A stretch of DNA of 64,000 nt, taken from contig JABBOY010000003.1 of assembly GCA_012927585.1 (NCBI GenBank), positions 124,001 to 188,000 of the forward strand. The letters run 5' to 3'. Made by a program: the position numbers and the translations under genes. Numbering within the stretch: the first letter of the stretch is position 1; each line of letters starts with the position of its first letter. Under the pieces are notes generated by a model that saw only the letters and a list, made by a program, of their open reading frames with translations, searched no databases and was not told the origin of the DNA. Source of the stretch: Glaciimonas sp. GTDB lineage: Bacteria > Pseudomonadota > Gammaproteobacteria > Burkholderiales > Burkholderiaceae_D. Below are positions 9,043 to 18,791 of the stretch, piece after piece.

Positions 9043-9921
9043 ATGTCGCATCCTCCATTGAAAGAGCACACCATTTTGAATCCAGCCGTCACCGAAGATG
9101 ACTTCATCGATTTATCAAAAATACTCGATAGTTTGAAGCGCAATTGGCTAATATTGTTTGCATGCATAATCGCCGCAATGATTTGCGCCGCCATATTGAC
9201 CAATATTCTGCCATCGCGCTGGCAGGCATCCGTCACAATGCAAATTGGTCAAATGCCATCTCCGATAAATACAATCATCCCTATCGAAGAGCCGGTTCAG
9301 ACCGTTGAAAGAGTTAAATTGCGCGAATTGCAGTCAAGCGCACTGATTGCACTCAAGCTGCCGCTGGATGAACGCGTAAATAAACACACCGATTTATTCA
9401 AAGAAACCATCAAGGCCAGCACCATCAAGAACACCAATTTCATACAAATCAAGCTTGTCGGATTTAGTCCGAATGAGGCGGAAAAAAATCTTGCCGTGGC
9501 CGCACAAGCATTGATTGCCTCGCACCAGACTCTGGTGCTTCCAGCAAGAAATCGTTTAATAAAACAACAACAAGACAATATGAAGAAAATTGCCGATGCG
9601 GAAGCGGAACGCGCAAAGCTGTTTCGACTACTCGCTGAGAATGGCAGCTTGAAGTCTGCATCGCAGTTTGCGCCCAACATCGTCGCCATTAATCTGCTGG
9701 AAAACAAGGAAGCAGAATTACGCGCACTGATCGCGGAAAAAACCAGGCTCCTGGATTTACTGGAATCGATTGCCATCTACCCGACCAGGATTATCGATGC
9801 AGTATATGTAGAAGATACGCGTTATTTCCCGAAACTCAGCCTGTTCCTTGCCGCTGGCGCTTTTCTGGGGTTGCTGCTGGGTCTGGGAATCGCACTGTGG
9901 CGCGACAGAAAACTGTTCTGA
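9043..9921 (+). CDS. Wzz-like chain-length determinant protein
   Basis: The product is about 292 residues with the Wzz/PCP topology. A transmembrane helix lies near residues 33-53 (LILFACIIAAMICAAILTNIL), followed by a periplasmic region with coiled-coil potential (RNRLIKQQQDNMKKIADAEAERAKLF). A second helix near the C-terminus is LSLFLAAGAFLGLLLGLGIALW. Such proteins set polysaccharide chain length together with a polymerase. Here no polysaccharide gene is nearby, and the sequence is visibly richer in A and T than its neighbours, suggesting acquisition from elsewhere. The start is uncertain: ATG 8983 would add 20 residues. A terminator follows at 9954. Confidence 0.75.
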   Translation: MSHPPLKEHTILNPAVTEDDFIDLSKILDSLKRNWLILFACIIAAMICAAILTNILPSRWQASVTMQIGQMPSPINTIIPIEEPVQTVERVKLRELQSSALIALKLPLDERVNKHTDLFKETIKASTIKNTNFIQIKLVGFSPNEAEKNLAVAAQALIASHQTLVLPARNRLIKQQQDNMKKIADAEAERAKLFRLLAENGSLKSASQFAPNIVAINLLENKEAELRALIAEKTRLLDLLESIAIYPTRIIDAVYVEDTRYFPKLSLFLAAGAFLGLLLGLGIALWRDRKLF

Positions 9922-9953
9922 ATCAACCGATACTGATTTTGGCTCTGGGGTAC

Positions 9954-9985
9954 AAAAGCCGGCACATAAAACGCTGCCGGCTTTT
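9954..9985 (+). terminator. Rho-independent terminator after the Wzz-like gene
   Basis: AAAAGCCGGCA and TGCCGGCTTTT form an 11-bp stem around a ten-base loop, followed by a T-rich tract. The A/T ends make it usable in both directions. Confidence 0.85.
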
Positions 9986-10060
9986 GCATTTTGAAACATC
10001 TATGGCGCTAGCAAACCCTATTCGGCGATTGCACTTTGCCTATGCATCCGTGGAGAATTT

Positions 10061-10387
10061 TCAGCGCAGGGCAGAGTACGAAGTTGGCACCAGAATTTGA
10101 TTTTCGATGCGCTCGACAATGATGGCTTGCGCTTCTGTTTCTGCGCGTTTTGCCAGCCATTCAGGGTCGCTCGCGAACGCGTTCCATTTCGTCTCGCGCT
10201 CAGCCAAGCTTTCCCACTGCAGCATGTAGGTTAGGGTCTGGTTGCTTGACCCCACCAGCGTGCTCCAAAACCCCACTTGTTCAATACCGTATTTCTCCCA
10301 AAATTTCAGTGTAATGGTTTCAAAACGTTGGTTCAATGCGGGCAGCCGGCCTGGTGCGCAATAGTACGTTCGCAATTCATAGATCAT
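10061..10387 (-). CDS. NIPSNAP family protein
   Basis: The product is 108 residues beginning MIYELRTYYCAPGRLPALNQRF, the NIPSNAP signature. A second conserved block with WESLAERETKWNAFASDPEW is a ferredoxin-like dimeric barrel strand pattern. Function in bacteria is unknown. The start codon overlaps the stop of the alcohol dehydrogenase gene as ATGA, so both are made from one transcript and probably act on related substrates. Confidence 0.85.
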   Translation of the reverse strand: MIYELRTYYCAPGRLPALNQRFETITLKFWEKYGIEQVGFWSTLVGSSNQTLTYMLQWESLAERETKWNAFASDPEWLAKRAETEAQAIIVERIENQILVPTSYSALR

Positions 10388-11475
10388 GCTTTTGCGCCGG
10401 TGGATTTTTCAACATGTGCATTCCGCAAGGACGCCATGTCGATCACAAAACGATATTTCACATCGCTCTTTAGCATGCGCTCATAGGCATCGTTAATCTT
10501 CTGGATTGGGATCAGTTCAATCTCCGACACAATTCCGTGCTCTCCGCAAAAATCCAGCATTTCTTGGGTTTCCGCTATGCCGCCGATCAAGGAGCCGGCA
10601 AGCTGACGGCGTTTCATGATTAAATTAAATACCTGCGGCGATGGGTGCGGCGACGCGGGCGCTCCAACCAGAGTCATGGTTCGATCGCGTTTCAGCAGCA
10701 CCAGGAACGCATCCAGATTATGCGGAGCGGCAACTGCGTTAAGGATGAAATCGAAAGAGTTTTCGTGCGCGGCCATTTCTGTCGGATCTGTCGACAGCAC
10801 AGCCTCATCCGCGCCGAGCCGGATAGCATCTGCTTTCTTTCCTTTGGTGGTAGTGAATAGCACGACGTGCGCACCCATTGCATGCGCGATCTTGATTGCC
10901 ATATGACCAAGTCCGCCAAGCCCTACAATGCCGACCTTGTCGCCTTTTTTAACCCCCCAGTGACGTAGCGGAGAATAGGTGGTAATGCCCGCACACAACA
11001 AGGGAGCCGCTGCCGCAGGGTCAAGATTATCCGGGATGCGCAAGACAAATTTTTCATTCACGACAATGTTGTCGGCGTATCCACCGAACGTCATTCCGCC
11101 GATCTGCGTTTCCTCGCTGTTATAGGTGCCGGTAAAGCCATTCTCACAGTATTGCTCCAGCCCATCTGCACAGCTCTCACAATGCTGGCAGGAATCAACC
11201 ATGCATCCGACCCCGACCAAATCGCCTGGTTTAAAGCGACTGACGTGTGCTCCCACGTAGGTCACGCGGCCCACAATTTCATGTCCCGGGACAACCGGAT
11301 AAACGGTATTGTTCCATTCATTGCGCACAGTATGTAAATCGGAGTGGCAGACACCGCAATACTCAATGTCAATCTGGACATCGTGCGGTCCTGGCTCTCG
11401 GCGCTCGAACTGCATGAGATCGAGCGGCTGGTTTAATTCGACTGCGCCATAACCAATAGATTGAAGCATATTCAT
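10384..11475 (-). CDS. Zinc-dependent alcohol dehydrogenase (YahK/cinnamyl type)
   Basis: The product is 363 residues of the medium-chain dehydrogenase family and should reduce aldehydes with NADP(H). Catalytic zinc ligands lie in CGVCHSDLH and GHEIVG. The structural zinc site is the four-cysteine loop CQHCESCADGLEQYC. The nucleotide-binding motif is GLGGLGHMAIK. Sequence style matches the E. coli YahK/AdhC broad-range aldehyde reductases. It is the first gene of a two-gene operon with the NIPSNAP protein. Confidence 0.9.
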   Translation of the reverse strand: MNMLQSIGYGAVELNQPLDLMQFERREPGPHDVQIDIEYCGVCHSDLHTVRNEWNNTVYPVVPGHEIVGRVTYVGAHVSRFKPGDLVGVGCMVDSCQHCESCADGLEQYCENGFTGTYNSEETQIGGMTFGGYADNIVVNEKFVLRIPDNLDPAAAAPLLCAGITTYSPLRHWGVKKGDKVGIVGLGGLGHMAIKIAHAMGAHVVLFTTTKGKKADAIRLGADEAVLSTDPTEMAAHENSFDFILNAVAAPHNLDAFLVLLKRDRTMTLVGAPASPHPSPQVFNLIMKRRQLAGSLIGGIAETQEMLDFCGEHGIVSEIELIPIQKINDAYERMLKSDVKYRFVIDMASLRNAHVEKSTGAKA

Positions 11476-11748
11476 CCTCGCATAGAAAATTTGTTCAGGT
11501 GGAAAACGTTACTATTCAGCTCGTTTGGGATAAACCCGCCTCCACTCCCGCAAGCGGAACAAAGCTGAGAAGGCAGAATTCAAACTACCGTTGCCGACAG
11601 TCTGAACAGGTACGAAAAAATAGTTGAAATACTGAAATGCTTTCGAATATCGGGTTTTCTTGAAGAGTCCCATCATGGCAGATAATGCGAATCTGCGTCA
11701 GGACGCGCACCAGTTACTCGGTATCGCACGGTGCGGTTTGAAGAAGGC

Positions 11749-12369
11749 TCAGGCGGGGCGGGCCATGTGGAACAACTGCGCGGGAGTGATAGAAAAATAG
11801 TCGGACGGGCCGCCGCCGCGCAAGACATGTTCGGCAGAAGCGGGGTCGTAGACCCCGTCCTTGAGCAGGGTTTGGGCTATATGCACGGCCACCACTTCCC
11901 CGAGCACCAGCCAGGTCGGCACCGTTTCGCCGCTAGCGCGCTGAAGTTGCACGATCTGCGTACAACGGCACTCGAACGAGACCGGACTTTCGGCCACCCG
12001 AGGCACGGCAATAATGCGCGAATCCACCGGCGTCAGCCCCGCCAGCCCGAATTCACTGACCTCGGGCGGCACCGGTGCACAAGTCTGGTTCATCGCCTCT
12101 GCCAGCGGGCGTGTGACCAGGTTCCAGCCGAATTCCCCGGTCTGCTCGACGTTACGCACCGTGTCCTTGTAACCGATACTGGCAAAACCGACGATGGGCG
12201 GGGTGTAATTGAAGGCATTGAAAAAGCTGTAGGGCGCCAGGTTGAGCGCGCCCACCGCGCTGCGCGACGAAATCCAACCGATCGGGCGCGGCCCGACGAT
12301 GGAGTTGAAGGGATCGTGCGGCAGACGGTGGCCGTTACGGGGTTCATAAAAGTGAATGGCATCGAACAT
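11749..12369 (-). CDS. Flavin reductase-like (FMN-binding split barrel) protein
   Basis: The product is 206 residues. GPRPIGWISSRSAVGALNLAPYSFFNAFNYTPPIVGFAS is the conserved FMN-binding strand and loop of the flavin reductase-like / DIM6-NTAB family. The rest (WNLVTRPLAEAMNQTCAPVPPEVSEF and VPTWLVLGEVVAVHIAQ) is also typical. Members reduce flavin for partner monooxygenases or act alone; no partner oxygenase is adjacent, so the role stays open. Confidence 0.85.
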   Translation of the reverse strand: MFDAIHFYEPRNGHRLPHDPFNSIVGPRPIGWISSRSAVGALNLAPYSFFNAFNYTPPIVGFASIGYKDTVRNVEQTGEFGWNLVTRPLAEAMNQTCAPVPPEVSEFGLAGLTPVDSRIIAVPRVAESPVSFECRCTQIVQLQRASGETVPTWLVLGEVVAVHIAQTLLKDGVYDPASAEHVLRGGGPSDYFSITPAQLFHMARPA

Positions 12370-12750
12370 GAGTTACTCCATGATGTATCGGGAGCCTGAA
12401 GATACCAGCATCCGGCCAAGTGCAATTTTTCAGGATCGATTCCTACCAAAATGAAAGCGAGCCAAACTTTTTGCGACTGCAGACGGGTAACTGAAAATCC
12501 GCGTAGCATAAGCCGTGAAAAAATCATTAGCGCAATGAGGAATCATGCATGAACGGGGTGCATGGGTGTAAATAGTTTTGCGTATTTCTTACCTGCTTTT
12601 TATCTTAGTTCCGCAATCTTGTTTCAACAACCTACCGGGAATCCCTGATTTACAAAACTGTTCAATCTGTATGTATCATCATCTCGGCCCCAAGCGCAAT
12701 CGACAGCATGCAGCGCAGTCGTGCGCCACCACTTACAAAGGAAATTTCAT
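12370..12750. other. Intergenic region, no supported gene
   Basis: These 381 bases lie between the divergent flavin reductase-like gene and the aldo/keto reductase gene and should contain both promoters. No terminator, repeat or credible short gene is visible. Confidence 0.5.
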
Positions 12751-13740
12751 ATGAAAACACGTCAATTAGGGGCGAATGGCCCAACTGTTTCATCCATCGG
12801 CCTGGGCTGCATGGGCATGAGCGATTTCTATAGCAATCGTGATGATGTCGAATCCATCGCGACCATTCATCGCGCCATAGAATTAGGCATAACCTTGCTC
12901 GATACGGCTGACATGTACGGCCCTTATACCAATGAAGAACTGGTCGGCAAAGCGATCAAGGGTAAGCGCGATCAGGTTTTCATTGCAACCAAATTCGGTA
13001 TCGTGCGCGACAAGGCCAACCCAAATGCGCGCGGCATCAATGGAACGCCTGAATACATCCGACAATCCGTAGAAGGGAGTTTGAAACGTCTCGGGATCGA
13101 AACCATCGATCTGTATTACCAGCATCGCATCGACGCCCAAACGCCGATTGAAGATACCGTCGGTGCTCTTGCAGATTTGGTCAAAGCCGGAAAAATTCGT
13201 TACATCGGACTGTCCGAGGCTTCATCAAAAACGCTGGAGCGGGCACACAAAACCCACCCGATTACTGCATTGCAAAGCGAGTACTCTCTTTGGACTCGGG
13301 ACCCGGAGCAGAGCGTGCTGGCGACCTGCCGCAAACTCGGAATCGGTTTTGTGCCGTACAGCCCATTGGGGCGCGGCTTTTTGACCGGCACGATCACCCG
13401 GCCGGATCAATTCCCGGAAGATGATTACCGTCGCGCCAGCCCACGTTTCCAGGGTGAAAATTTCACCAAGAACATGGCGTTAGTGGCGAAGGTTAAAGAA
13501 ATCGCTACGCGTAAAGGCTGCACGCCGGGACAACTGGCACTGACCTGGGTACTGGCACAAGGTGACGACATTGTTCCGATCCCCGGCACCAAACGACGCA
13601 CTTATCTGGAAGAAAATGTGAATGCCGTCGACGTGGTGCTTGGCAAGGATGACCTGGCAGAAATCGATGCGATCTTTCCATTCGGCGCAGCCACGGGGCC
13701 ACGTTATGTGGAGGAAGGCATGAAAACATTGAACGGCTAA
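12751..13740 (+). CDS. Aldo/keto reductase
   Basis: The product is 329 residues, a TIM-barrel NADPH-dependent oxidoreductase. The catalytic residues are all present: Asp and Tyr in [10 protein letters not shown], Lys in FIATKFG and His in DLYYQHRID. The coenzyme-binding C-terminal part includes [18 protein letters not shown] 12751 follows AAGGA and is used instead of the upstream frame. The sequence belongs to the YakC/AKR13-like branch acting on aldehydes; the natural substrate is unknown. Confidence 0.9.
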   Translation: MKTRQLGANGPTVSSIGLGCMGMSDFYSNRDDVESIATIHRAIELGITLLDTADMYGPYTNEELVGKAIKGKRDQVFIATKFGIVRDKANPNARGINGTPEYIRQSVEGSLKRLGIETIDLYYQHRIDAQTPIEDTVGALADLVKAGKIRYIGLSEASSKTLERAHKTHPITALQSEYSLWTRDPEQSVLATCRKLGIGFVPYSPLGRGFLTGTITRPDQFPEDDYRRASPRFQGENFTKNMALVAKVKEIATRKGCTPGQLALTWVLAQGDDIVPIPGTKRRTYLEENVNAVDVVLGKDDLAEIDAIFPFGAATGPRYVEEGMKTLNG

Positions 13741-13763
13741 CCCTGGCCTTCAGGCCGGGGACT

Positions 13764-13793
13764 TCAACCTCCGCCCTTGAGGGCGGAGGTTGA
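13764..13793. repeat. Perfect 13-bp inverted repeat with TTGA loop
   Basis: TCAACCTCCGCCC and GGGCGGAGGTTGA enclose TTGA. It lies between the convergent aldo/keto reductase and indolepyruvate oxidoreductase genes and probably acts as a bidirectional terminator. A smaller CTGGCC/GGCCGG hairpin precedes it at about 13743. Confidence 0.65.
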
Positions 13794-13829
13794 AACTGCA
13801 GTGTGTTTTACGATCAACCACTTTCATTT

Positions 13830-16800
13830 TCAAGCCACCTGCTTGCCATGCTGCGCAATCGGAATTACTTTGGCGGTATGCGGGGCCAAAAATTCAGCCA
13901 GCAATACCGCCTCCCTCTTCCTGGCGGCGCTCAGATGCTGCTCCTTGATGTGGCCGAAGCCGCGGATATCTTCCGGGATGCCGGCAATGGCAACCGCTTT
14001 CGATAAGTTGTCCACGGTCAATTTCGACAGCAGTTGCGCGATCGTGTTGCGGTATTCGGCGATCAATGCGCGCTCGGTTTTGCGTTCATCGGTGTAACCA
14101 AAAACGTCTAGTGCAGTGCCGCGCAGGGCTTTGCATTTAGCCAGCAGGCCGAAGGCTTTCATCATCCAGGGGCCGAATTCCTGCTTGATCAAATGGCCAT
14201 TGCTGTCGCGCTTGGCAAACAAGGGCGGCGCCAAGTGGAATTTCAGCCTGACATCGCCTTCGAACAGGGCGGCAACCTTGTCCGCAAATGCACCGCTGGT
14301 ATAAAGGCGCGCCACTTCGTACTCATCCTTGTAGGCCATCAGCTTGAAGCTATAGCGCGCCACCGCTTCGGTCAGCCGTAGCGGCTTGCCGGCCGCAAGC
14401 AAGGCCGATTCCGCCGCTTTCACCTGTTCGACAAAATCGCCGTATTGCTGCGCATAGGCGGCATTCTGGTAGGCACACAGGTACGTCAAGCGCGTCGCGA
14501 TCGTATCTTCCAAAGTGGGTGAACGCTTGATTGCGATCACTTGCGCCGGCGTCACCAGGCGCTGCACTGCAGCCAAGTCATACGCAGCGGTGCGGCCCCA
14601 AATGAAAGATTTTTTATTAAATTCGACCGAGACCCCATTCAGCTCGATCGACCTGACTATGGCGGCTTCCGATAGCGGCACCCAGCCTTTTTGCCAGGCA
14701 TAGCCGAGCATGAACATATTGGTCGCAATCGCGTCGCCCATTAGTGCGGTGGCGAGGTTGCCGGCGTCGATGACATCGACATTATCGGCACCGCAAGCGG
14801 TGCGAATGCTGCTCTCGGCCGCTACACCCGGATATTGCCAATCTGGATTTTTGACGAAAGCGGCAGTCGGCGTGCCGGTCGAGTTGATCGCAGCAAAAGT
14901 GCGCCCTTCGCCCATGCGCGACAGCGCATCGCGGCTGGCGGTGACGATCACGTCGCAACCGATCACCAGATCGGCCGCGCCGGTGCCAACCCGGGTCGAA
15001 TGGATATCTTCCTGATGGTCGGACAGGCGCACATGCGACATTACCGGCCCGCCTTTTTGCGCCAAGCCGCTCATGTCGAGCACCGAACAGCCCTTGCCTT
15101 CCAGATGCGCGGCCATCGCCAGAATCTGGCCGACGGTGACCACACCAGTGCCGCCGATGCCGGTAACCAGAATGCCGAACGGCGCTTCGGTGGTGGGTAA
15201 GACCGGTTGCGGCAAGTCTGCGCGGCTGGCACTGCTGCTCTTATCCGATACGTTCGCCTTTTTGGGCTGCTTCAGTTGGCCGCCTTCGACCGTGACAAAA
15301 CTTGGACAAAAGCCGGTGACGCAGGAAAAATCTTTGTTGCACGACGACTGGTTAATCTGACGTTTGCGGCCGAATTCGGTTTCCAGCGGTTCGACCGACA
15401 GGCAATTCGATTGCACGCTGCAATCGCCGCAACCTTCGCACACCGCTTCGTTGATGACGACGCGCTTGGCTGGGTCTGGATAAGCATTGCGTTTCCGGCG
15501 GCGGCGTTTTTCGGAGGCGCAGGTCTGGTCGTAAATCAGCGCCGATACGCCTGCGATTTCACGCAACTCGCGCTGTGCCGCGTCGAGGTCTCTGCGATGG
15601 CGAATAGTGACGCCGGGCGCCCAATCGTATCCTGGAGGATATTTATCCGGCTCGTCCGTGACGACAATGATAGTCGTCACGCCTTCGGCCGCAATCTGGC
15701 GCGAAATCATGCCGGGGTCGAGCGGGCCGTCGAACGGCTGGCCGCCGGTCATCGCAACCGCATCGTTGAACAGAATCTTGTAAGTAATATTCACCTTGGC
15801 AGCCACCGCAGCCCGAATCGCCAGCAAGCCGGAGTGCTGATAAGTGCCGTCGCCCAAGTTGGCGAACACATGCTTTTCGTTGGTAAACGGCGCGTGGCCG
15901 ACCCAGGTCACGCCTTCCGCGCCCATGTGGGTGAAAGTGGCGGTTTCGCGGTCCATCCACAACACCATGTAATGGCAACCGATACCGGCCAGCGCACGGC
16001 TGCCTTGCGGCAATTTGGTGGAAGTGTTGTGCGGGCAACCGGAGCAAAAATGCGGGATCCGGTCTTTGGCCGGGTCCGGCTTGGCGCTCACTGTCAGGAT
16101 CGCTTCCTTGGCTTCCAGGTAAGCGATGCGCTCTCTGATGCGCGCCTCGACCGGGTGGCCGGCGAAATACTTCGAAATACGGGTCGCAATGGCGCGGGCG
16201 ATTTGCGCCGGGTTCAGTTCATACGTCGCCGGCAACAGCCAATCGCCGTGGCCGCTGCGGTGCGGATTGCTCCATTCGCCGGTGTCATCAAACTTGCCGA
16301 CCACCCGCGGCCGTTCATTGTCCGGCAGGTTGTACAGTTCTTCCTTGATCTGGTATTCGAGGATTTGGCGCTTTTCTTCCACCACCAGAATTTCTTCCAG
16401 CCCTTGCGCAAATTCGTGCACGCCAGTCGCTTCCAGCGGCCAGGTCATGCCGATCTTGTACAGACGGATGCCGATTTCACGGGCGACGGTTGCATCGATG
16501 CCGAGGTCGTCCAGCGCCTGGCGCGTATCCAGATACGACTTGCCGGCGGTGATGATGCCGATCTTCGCTTGCGGCGCGTCCCAGATGATCTGGTTCAACT
16601 TGTTGGCACGTGCGTACGCCAGCGCTGCATACCATTTGTAATTGTTCATCCGCGCTTCCTGCTCCAGCACGGCGTCCGGCCAGCGGATATTCAAGCCGCC
16701 TTCAGGCAGATCGAAATCGGTCGGCAACTGTATCTGGACCCGATCCGGGTCGAGATCGACTGTAGCGCCCGATTCGACGATATCGGTTACGCATTTCATC

Positions 16801-17441
16801 GCCACCCACAAGCCTGTGTAACGACTCATCGCCAGCCCGTGCAAGCCGTAATCGAGATATTCCTGCACTGACGACGGATACAGCACCGGAATTCCGCAAG
16901 CTTTCAGGATATGTTCGCTCTGATGCGCGGTGGTCGAGGATTTGGCCGCATGATCGTCGCCGGCCAGCACCAGTACACCGCCCAGTTTGGCGCTGCCGGC
17001 CATGTTGGCGTGCTTGAAAACGTCGCCGCAGCGATCTACTCCCGGGCCTTTGCCGTACCAGATGCCGAACACGCCTTCAAATTTGGCTTCTGGAAACAGA
17101 TTGACCTGCTGCGTGCCCCAGATACTGGTGGCAGCCAGGTCTTCGTTGATGCCCGGATGAAACTTGATATTGTGGGCGTCGAGATATTTTTTCGCCTTCA
17201 TCGCAGTCAGATCGACGCTGCCCAGGGGCGAGCCGCGATAACCGGTAATAAAACCGGCGGTATTTAGGCCGGCCAACTGGTCGCGCCGACCTTGTAGCAA
17301 CGCCAGTCGGATCAGGGCCTGAGTGCCGGTCATGAAAGCGCGACCGCGTTCCAGCGTGAATTTATCGTCGAGGGAAATAGTGTCGAAATCGCGGTGCGTC
17401 GCAAGTGCCTGCGATTGCTCGGGTGTCAGGGGTGCATTCAT
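13830..17441 (-). CDS. Indolepyruvate ferredoxin oxidoreductase (fused subunits)
   Basis: The product is 1203 residues, a fusion of the alpha and beta/gamma parts of a 2-oxoacid:ferredoxin oxidoreductase that decarboxylates aryl pyruvates to acyl-CoA. The pyrimidine-binding part is near the N-terminus (GYRGSPLGSVD). The thiamine diphosphate site is ANLGDGTYQHSG with a following NDAVAMTGGQ. Iron-sulfur cysteines lie in CEGCGDC and the nearby CNKDFSCVTGFCPSF. The gamma part begins near GILVTGIGGTGVVTVGQIL. ATG 17439-17441 follows a GGAG-like site. Phenylalanine hydroxylase is downstream on the same strand sense, consistent with aromatic amino acid breakdown. Confidence 0.92.
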   Translation of the reverse strand: MNAPLTPEQSQALATHRDFDTISLDDKFTLERGRAFMTGTQALIRLALLQGRRDQLAGLNTAGFITGYRGSPLGSVDLTAMKAKKYLDAHNIKFHPGINEDLAATSIWGTQQVNLFPEAKFEGVFGIWYGKGPGVDRCGDVFKHANMAGSAKLGGVLVLAGDDHAAKSSTTAHQSEHILKACGIPVLYPSSVQEYLDYGLHGLAMSRYTGLWVAMKCVTDIVESGATVDLDPDRVQIQLPTDFDLPEGGLNIRWPDAVLEQEARMNNYKWYAALAYARANKLNQIIWDAPQAKIGIITAGKSYLDTRQALDDLGIDATVAREIGIRLYKIGMTWPLEATGVHEFAQGLEEILVVEEKRQILEYQIKEELYNLPDNERPRVVGKFDDTGEWSNPHRSGHGDWLLPATYELNPAQIARAIATRISKYFAGHPVEARIRERIAYLEAKEAILTVSAKPDPAKDRIPHFCSGCPHNTSTKLPQGSRALAGIGCHYMVLWMDRETATFTHMGAEGVTWVGHAPFTNEKHVFANLGDGTYQHSGLLAIRAAVAAKVNITYKILFNDAVAMTGGQPFDGPLDPGMISRQIAAEGVTTIIVVTDEPDKYPPGYDWAPGVTIRHRRDLDAAQRELREIAGVSALIYDQTCASEKRRRRKRNAYPDPAKRVVINEAVCEGCGDCSVQSNCLSVEPLETEFGRKRQINQSSCNKDFSCVTGFCPSFVTVEGGQLKQPKKANVSDKSSSASRADLPQPVLPTTEAPFGILVTGIGGTGVVTVGQILAMAAHLEGKGCSVLDMSGLAQKGGPVMSHVRLSDHQEDIHSTRVGTGAADLVIGCDVIVTASRDALSRMGEGRTFAAINSTGTPTAAFVKNPDWQYPGVAAESSIRTACGADNVDVIDAGNLATALMGDAIATNMFMLGYAWQKGWVPLSEAAIVRSIELNGVSVEFNKKSFIWGRTAAYDLAAVQRLVTPAQVIAIKRSPTLEDTIATRLTYLCAYQNAAYAQQYGDFVEQVKAAESALLAAGKPLRLTEAVARYSFKLMAYKDEYEVARLYTSGAFADKVAALFEGDVRLKFHLAPPLFAKRDSNGHLIKQEFGPWMMKAFGLLAKCKALRGTALDVFGYTDERKTERALIAEYRNTIAQLLSKLTVDNLSKAVAIAGIPEDIRGFGHIKEQHLSAARKREAVLLAEFLAPHTAKVIPIAQHGKQVA

Positions 17442-17574
17442 GTTTGTCTCCGTGCCAAAAATTATGTTTTTGGGTGCGATCGTGTCGCTGTCAAACGAGC
17501 CTGCCTCGTGAGCAAACTGCTTTTAAATTTTGACTTTTTGCAGGGTAGCACAAGCGCTTGTTTCTGTGCGTTGC

Positions 17575-17595
17575 AGGATGGGTGAAACCCATCCT
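17575..17595. repeat. REP-like palindrome supplying the phhA stop codon
   Basis: AGGATGGGT and ACCCATCCT enclose GAA. The TAG stop of the phenylalanine hydroxylase gene (17594-17596) falls inside the right arm. Related palindromes are at 28490, 32556, 48422 and 61809. Confidence 0.7.
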
Positions 17596-18472
17596 ACGGG
17601 ATTGCCAGGTTCGTCTCATCCGGCAACAAGGTGTCCGCCGGCAGCACTGCAAGCGCTTTCAGGTGCGCATAAATCGGCGTGAAATCCGGTTCGGTTGCAT
17701 CAAACAATTGCTGGAAATTCGGGATCACGAAATAACTCTCCTGATAAGAATCGATCTTATACAAGGTGCGCATCACCCGCTCTACAGTCAGGGGAATGCG
17801 GCGCGGCAGCGGACTGTGCAGACAATATTCGATCTCGCCGCCGGACGACAAAATACCGGCCCCATACGCGCGCAGGCCCTGCGGCGTCTGGATCAGGCCG
17901 AATTCGATGGTGTACCAGTACAGCCGCGCCAGATACTCCAGTCCATCGAGTTTCAGCGCTTTTAATCCTGCTGCGCCGTAGCGTTGCAAATAATCGGCAA
18001 ACACCGGATCGAGCAGCAGCGGCACATGGCCGAAAAAGTCGTGAAACACATCCGGTTCGGAAATGTAATCGAACTCCTCCGGCTTGCGCAACCAGACTGT
18101 GACCGGGAAGCGGCGATGCGCCAGATGGGTGAAAAAATTCAATTCAGGCACCAGTCCGGGTACCGCCACCAGCCGCCAGCCAGTGGCCGCGAACAGAATG
18201 TCGGAAGCCTTTGCCAGGTCGGGAATGCCATCGGCCGCATCCAGTTTGTCCATCCCCTGGAGAAATTCGGCACAGGCGCGATCCGGCACCAGCCTGGCCT
18301 GGCGCTGATACAGGCGTCGCCACAGCGCGTGCTGCGCGGGCGTATGCGCATCCCAGTGCTGCTTGACTACATAGTCGGCATCGGCGTGGGCGTAATCGCC
18401 GCGCAACACGCCGGAGCTGGATTTTTCAGCGACAGTGGCAAAAAAATCGTCGGTATTCGGATGCTTGTCCAT
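17594..18472 (-). CDS. phhA: Phenylalanine 4-monooxygenase
   Basis: The product is 292 residues, a non-heme iron enzyme converting phenylalanine to tyrosine with tetrahydropterin and oxygen. Iron ligands are the two histidines of HDFFGH near residues 143-148 and the glutamate in YWYTIEFGLI. The short N-terminus without a regulatory ACT domain is normal for bacterial enzymes. It lies downstream of no other gene on its strand except across 319 bases; with the indolepyruvate oxidoreductase it supports aromatic amino acid catabolism. The stop codon is inside a REP-like palindrome. Confidence 0.93.
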   Translation of the reverse strand: MDKHPNTDDFFATVAEKSSSGVLRGDYAHADADYVVKQHWDAHTPAQHALWRRLYQRQARLVPDRACAEFLQGMDKLDAADGIPDLAKASDILFAATGWRLVAVPGLVPELNFFTHLAHRRFPVTVWLRKPEEFDYISEPDVFHDFFGHVPLLLDPVFADYLQRYGAAGLKALKLDGLEYLARLYWYTIEFGLIQTPQGLRAYGAGILSSGGEIEYCLHSPLPRRIPLTVERVMRTLYKIDSYQESYFVIPNFQQLFDATEPDFTPIYAHLKALAVLPADTLLPDETNLAIP

Positions 18473-18791
18473 AGTGCAATCGATTCAAGGAAGATCAAAT
18501 GCTGTGCGCCAAATGGTTCGCCGATGCAGGTTGTTCCAAACTGGAAAGCCCATGCCGGCTTTCATTTTATTCGTTTTGGATAATTAGTCTAAAAACAGTA
18601 TAGGCGGTGCGCGCCGATTTTGCCAAGGCGTTCCCATTTTGTGCTGCAAGGGGCCAAGAGCGCCACTGCGTTGCCGTTGCGATTTTCGCTATTACACAAA
18701 AATGCAAGGAGTATAAGAAAAAACAATGCCGTTTCCGCATGTATATATTGCGGTATTGAAAATTACATCACCCAGTATATGTCACCCACAA
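18473..18791. other. Intergenic region holding an AT-rich element
   Basis: The phhA promoter should lie near the left end of these 319 bases. The right half carries the AT-rich repeat at 18708-18766. No credible gene is seen. Confidence 0.5.
18708..18766 (+). repeat. GGAGTAT-type AT-rich element, copy 1
   Basis: Starts with GGAGTAT, then an A-rich run and AAACAATGCCG, then a hairpin CCGCA-TGTATATA-TTGCGG at 18735-18753, and ends in an A/T-rich tail. Lined up by eye, it matches the copies at 31629-31689 (opposite strand), 38436-38495 and 48466-48526 along about 58 bases. Confidence 0.65.

Noticed and set aside
11674-11799. A 41-codon plus-strand frame upstream of and into the flavin reductase-like gene
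   Set aside because: It overlaps the 3' end of a conserved gene on the other strand and matches nothing known.
15207-16871. A 554-codon frame opposite the indolepyruvate oxidoreductase
   Set aside because: Mirror of a conserved gene; no ribosome site or family match.
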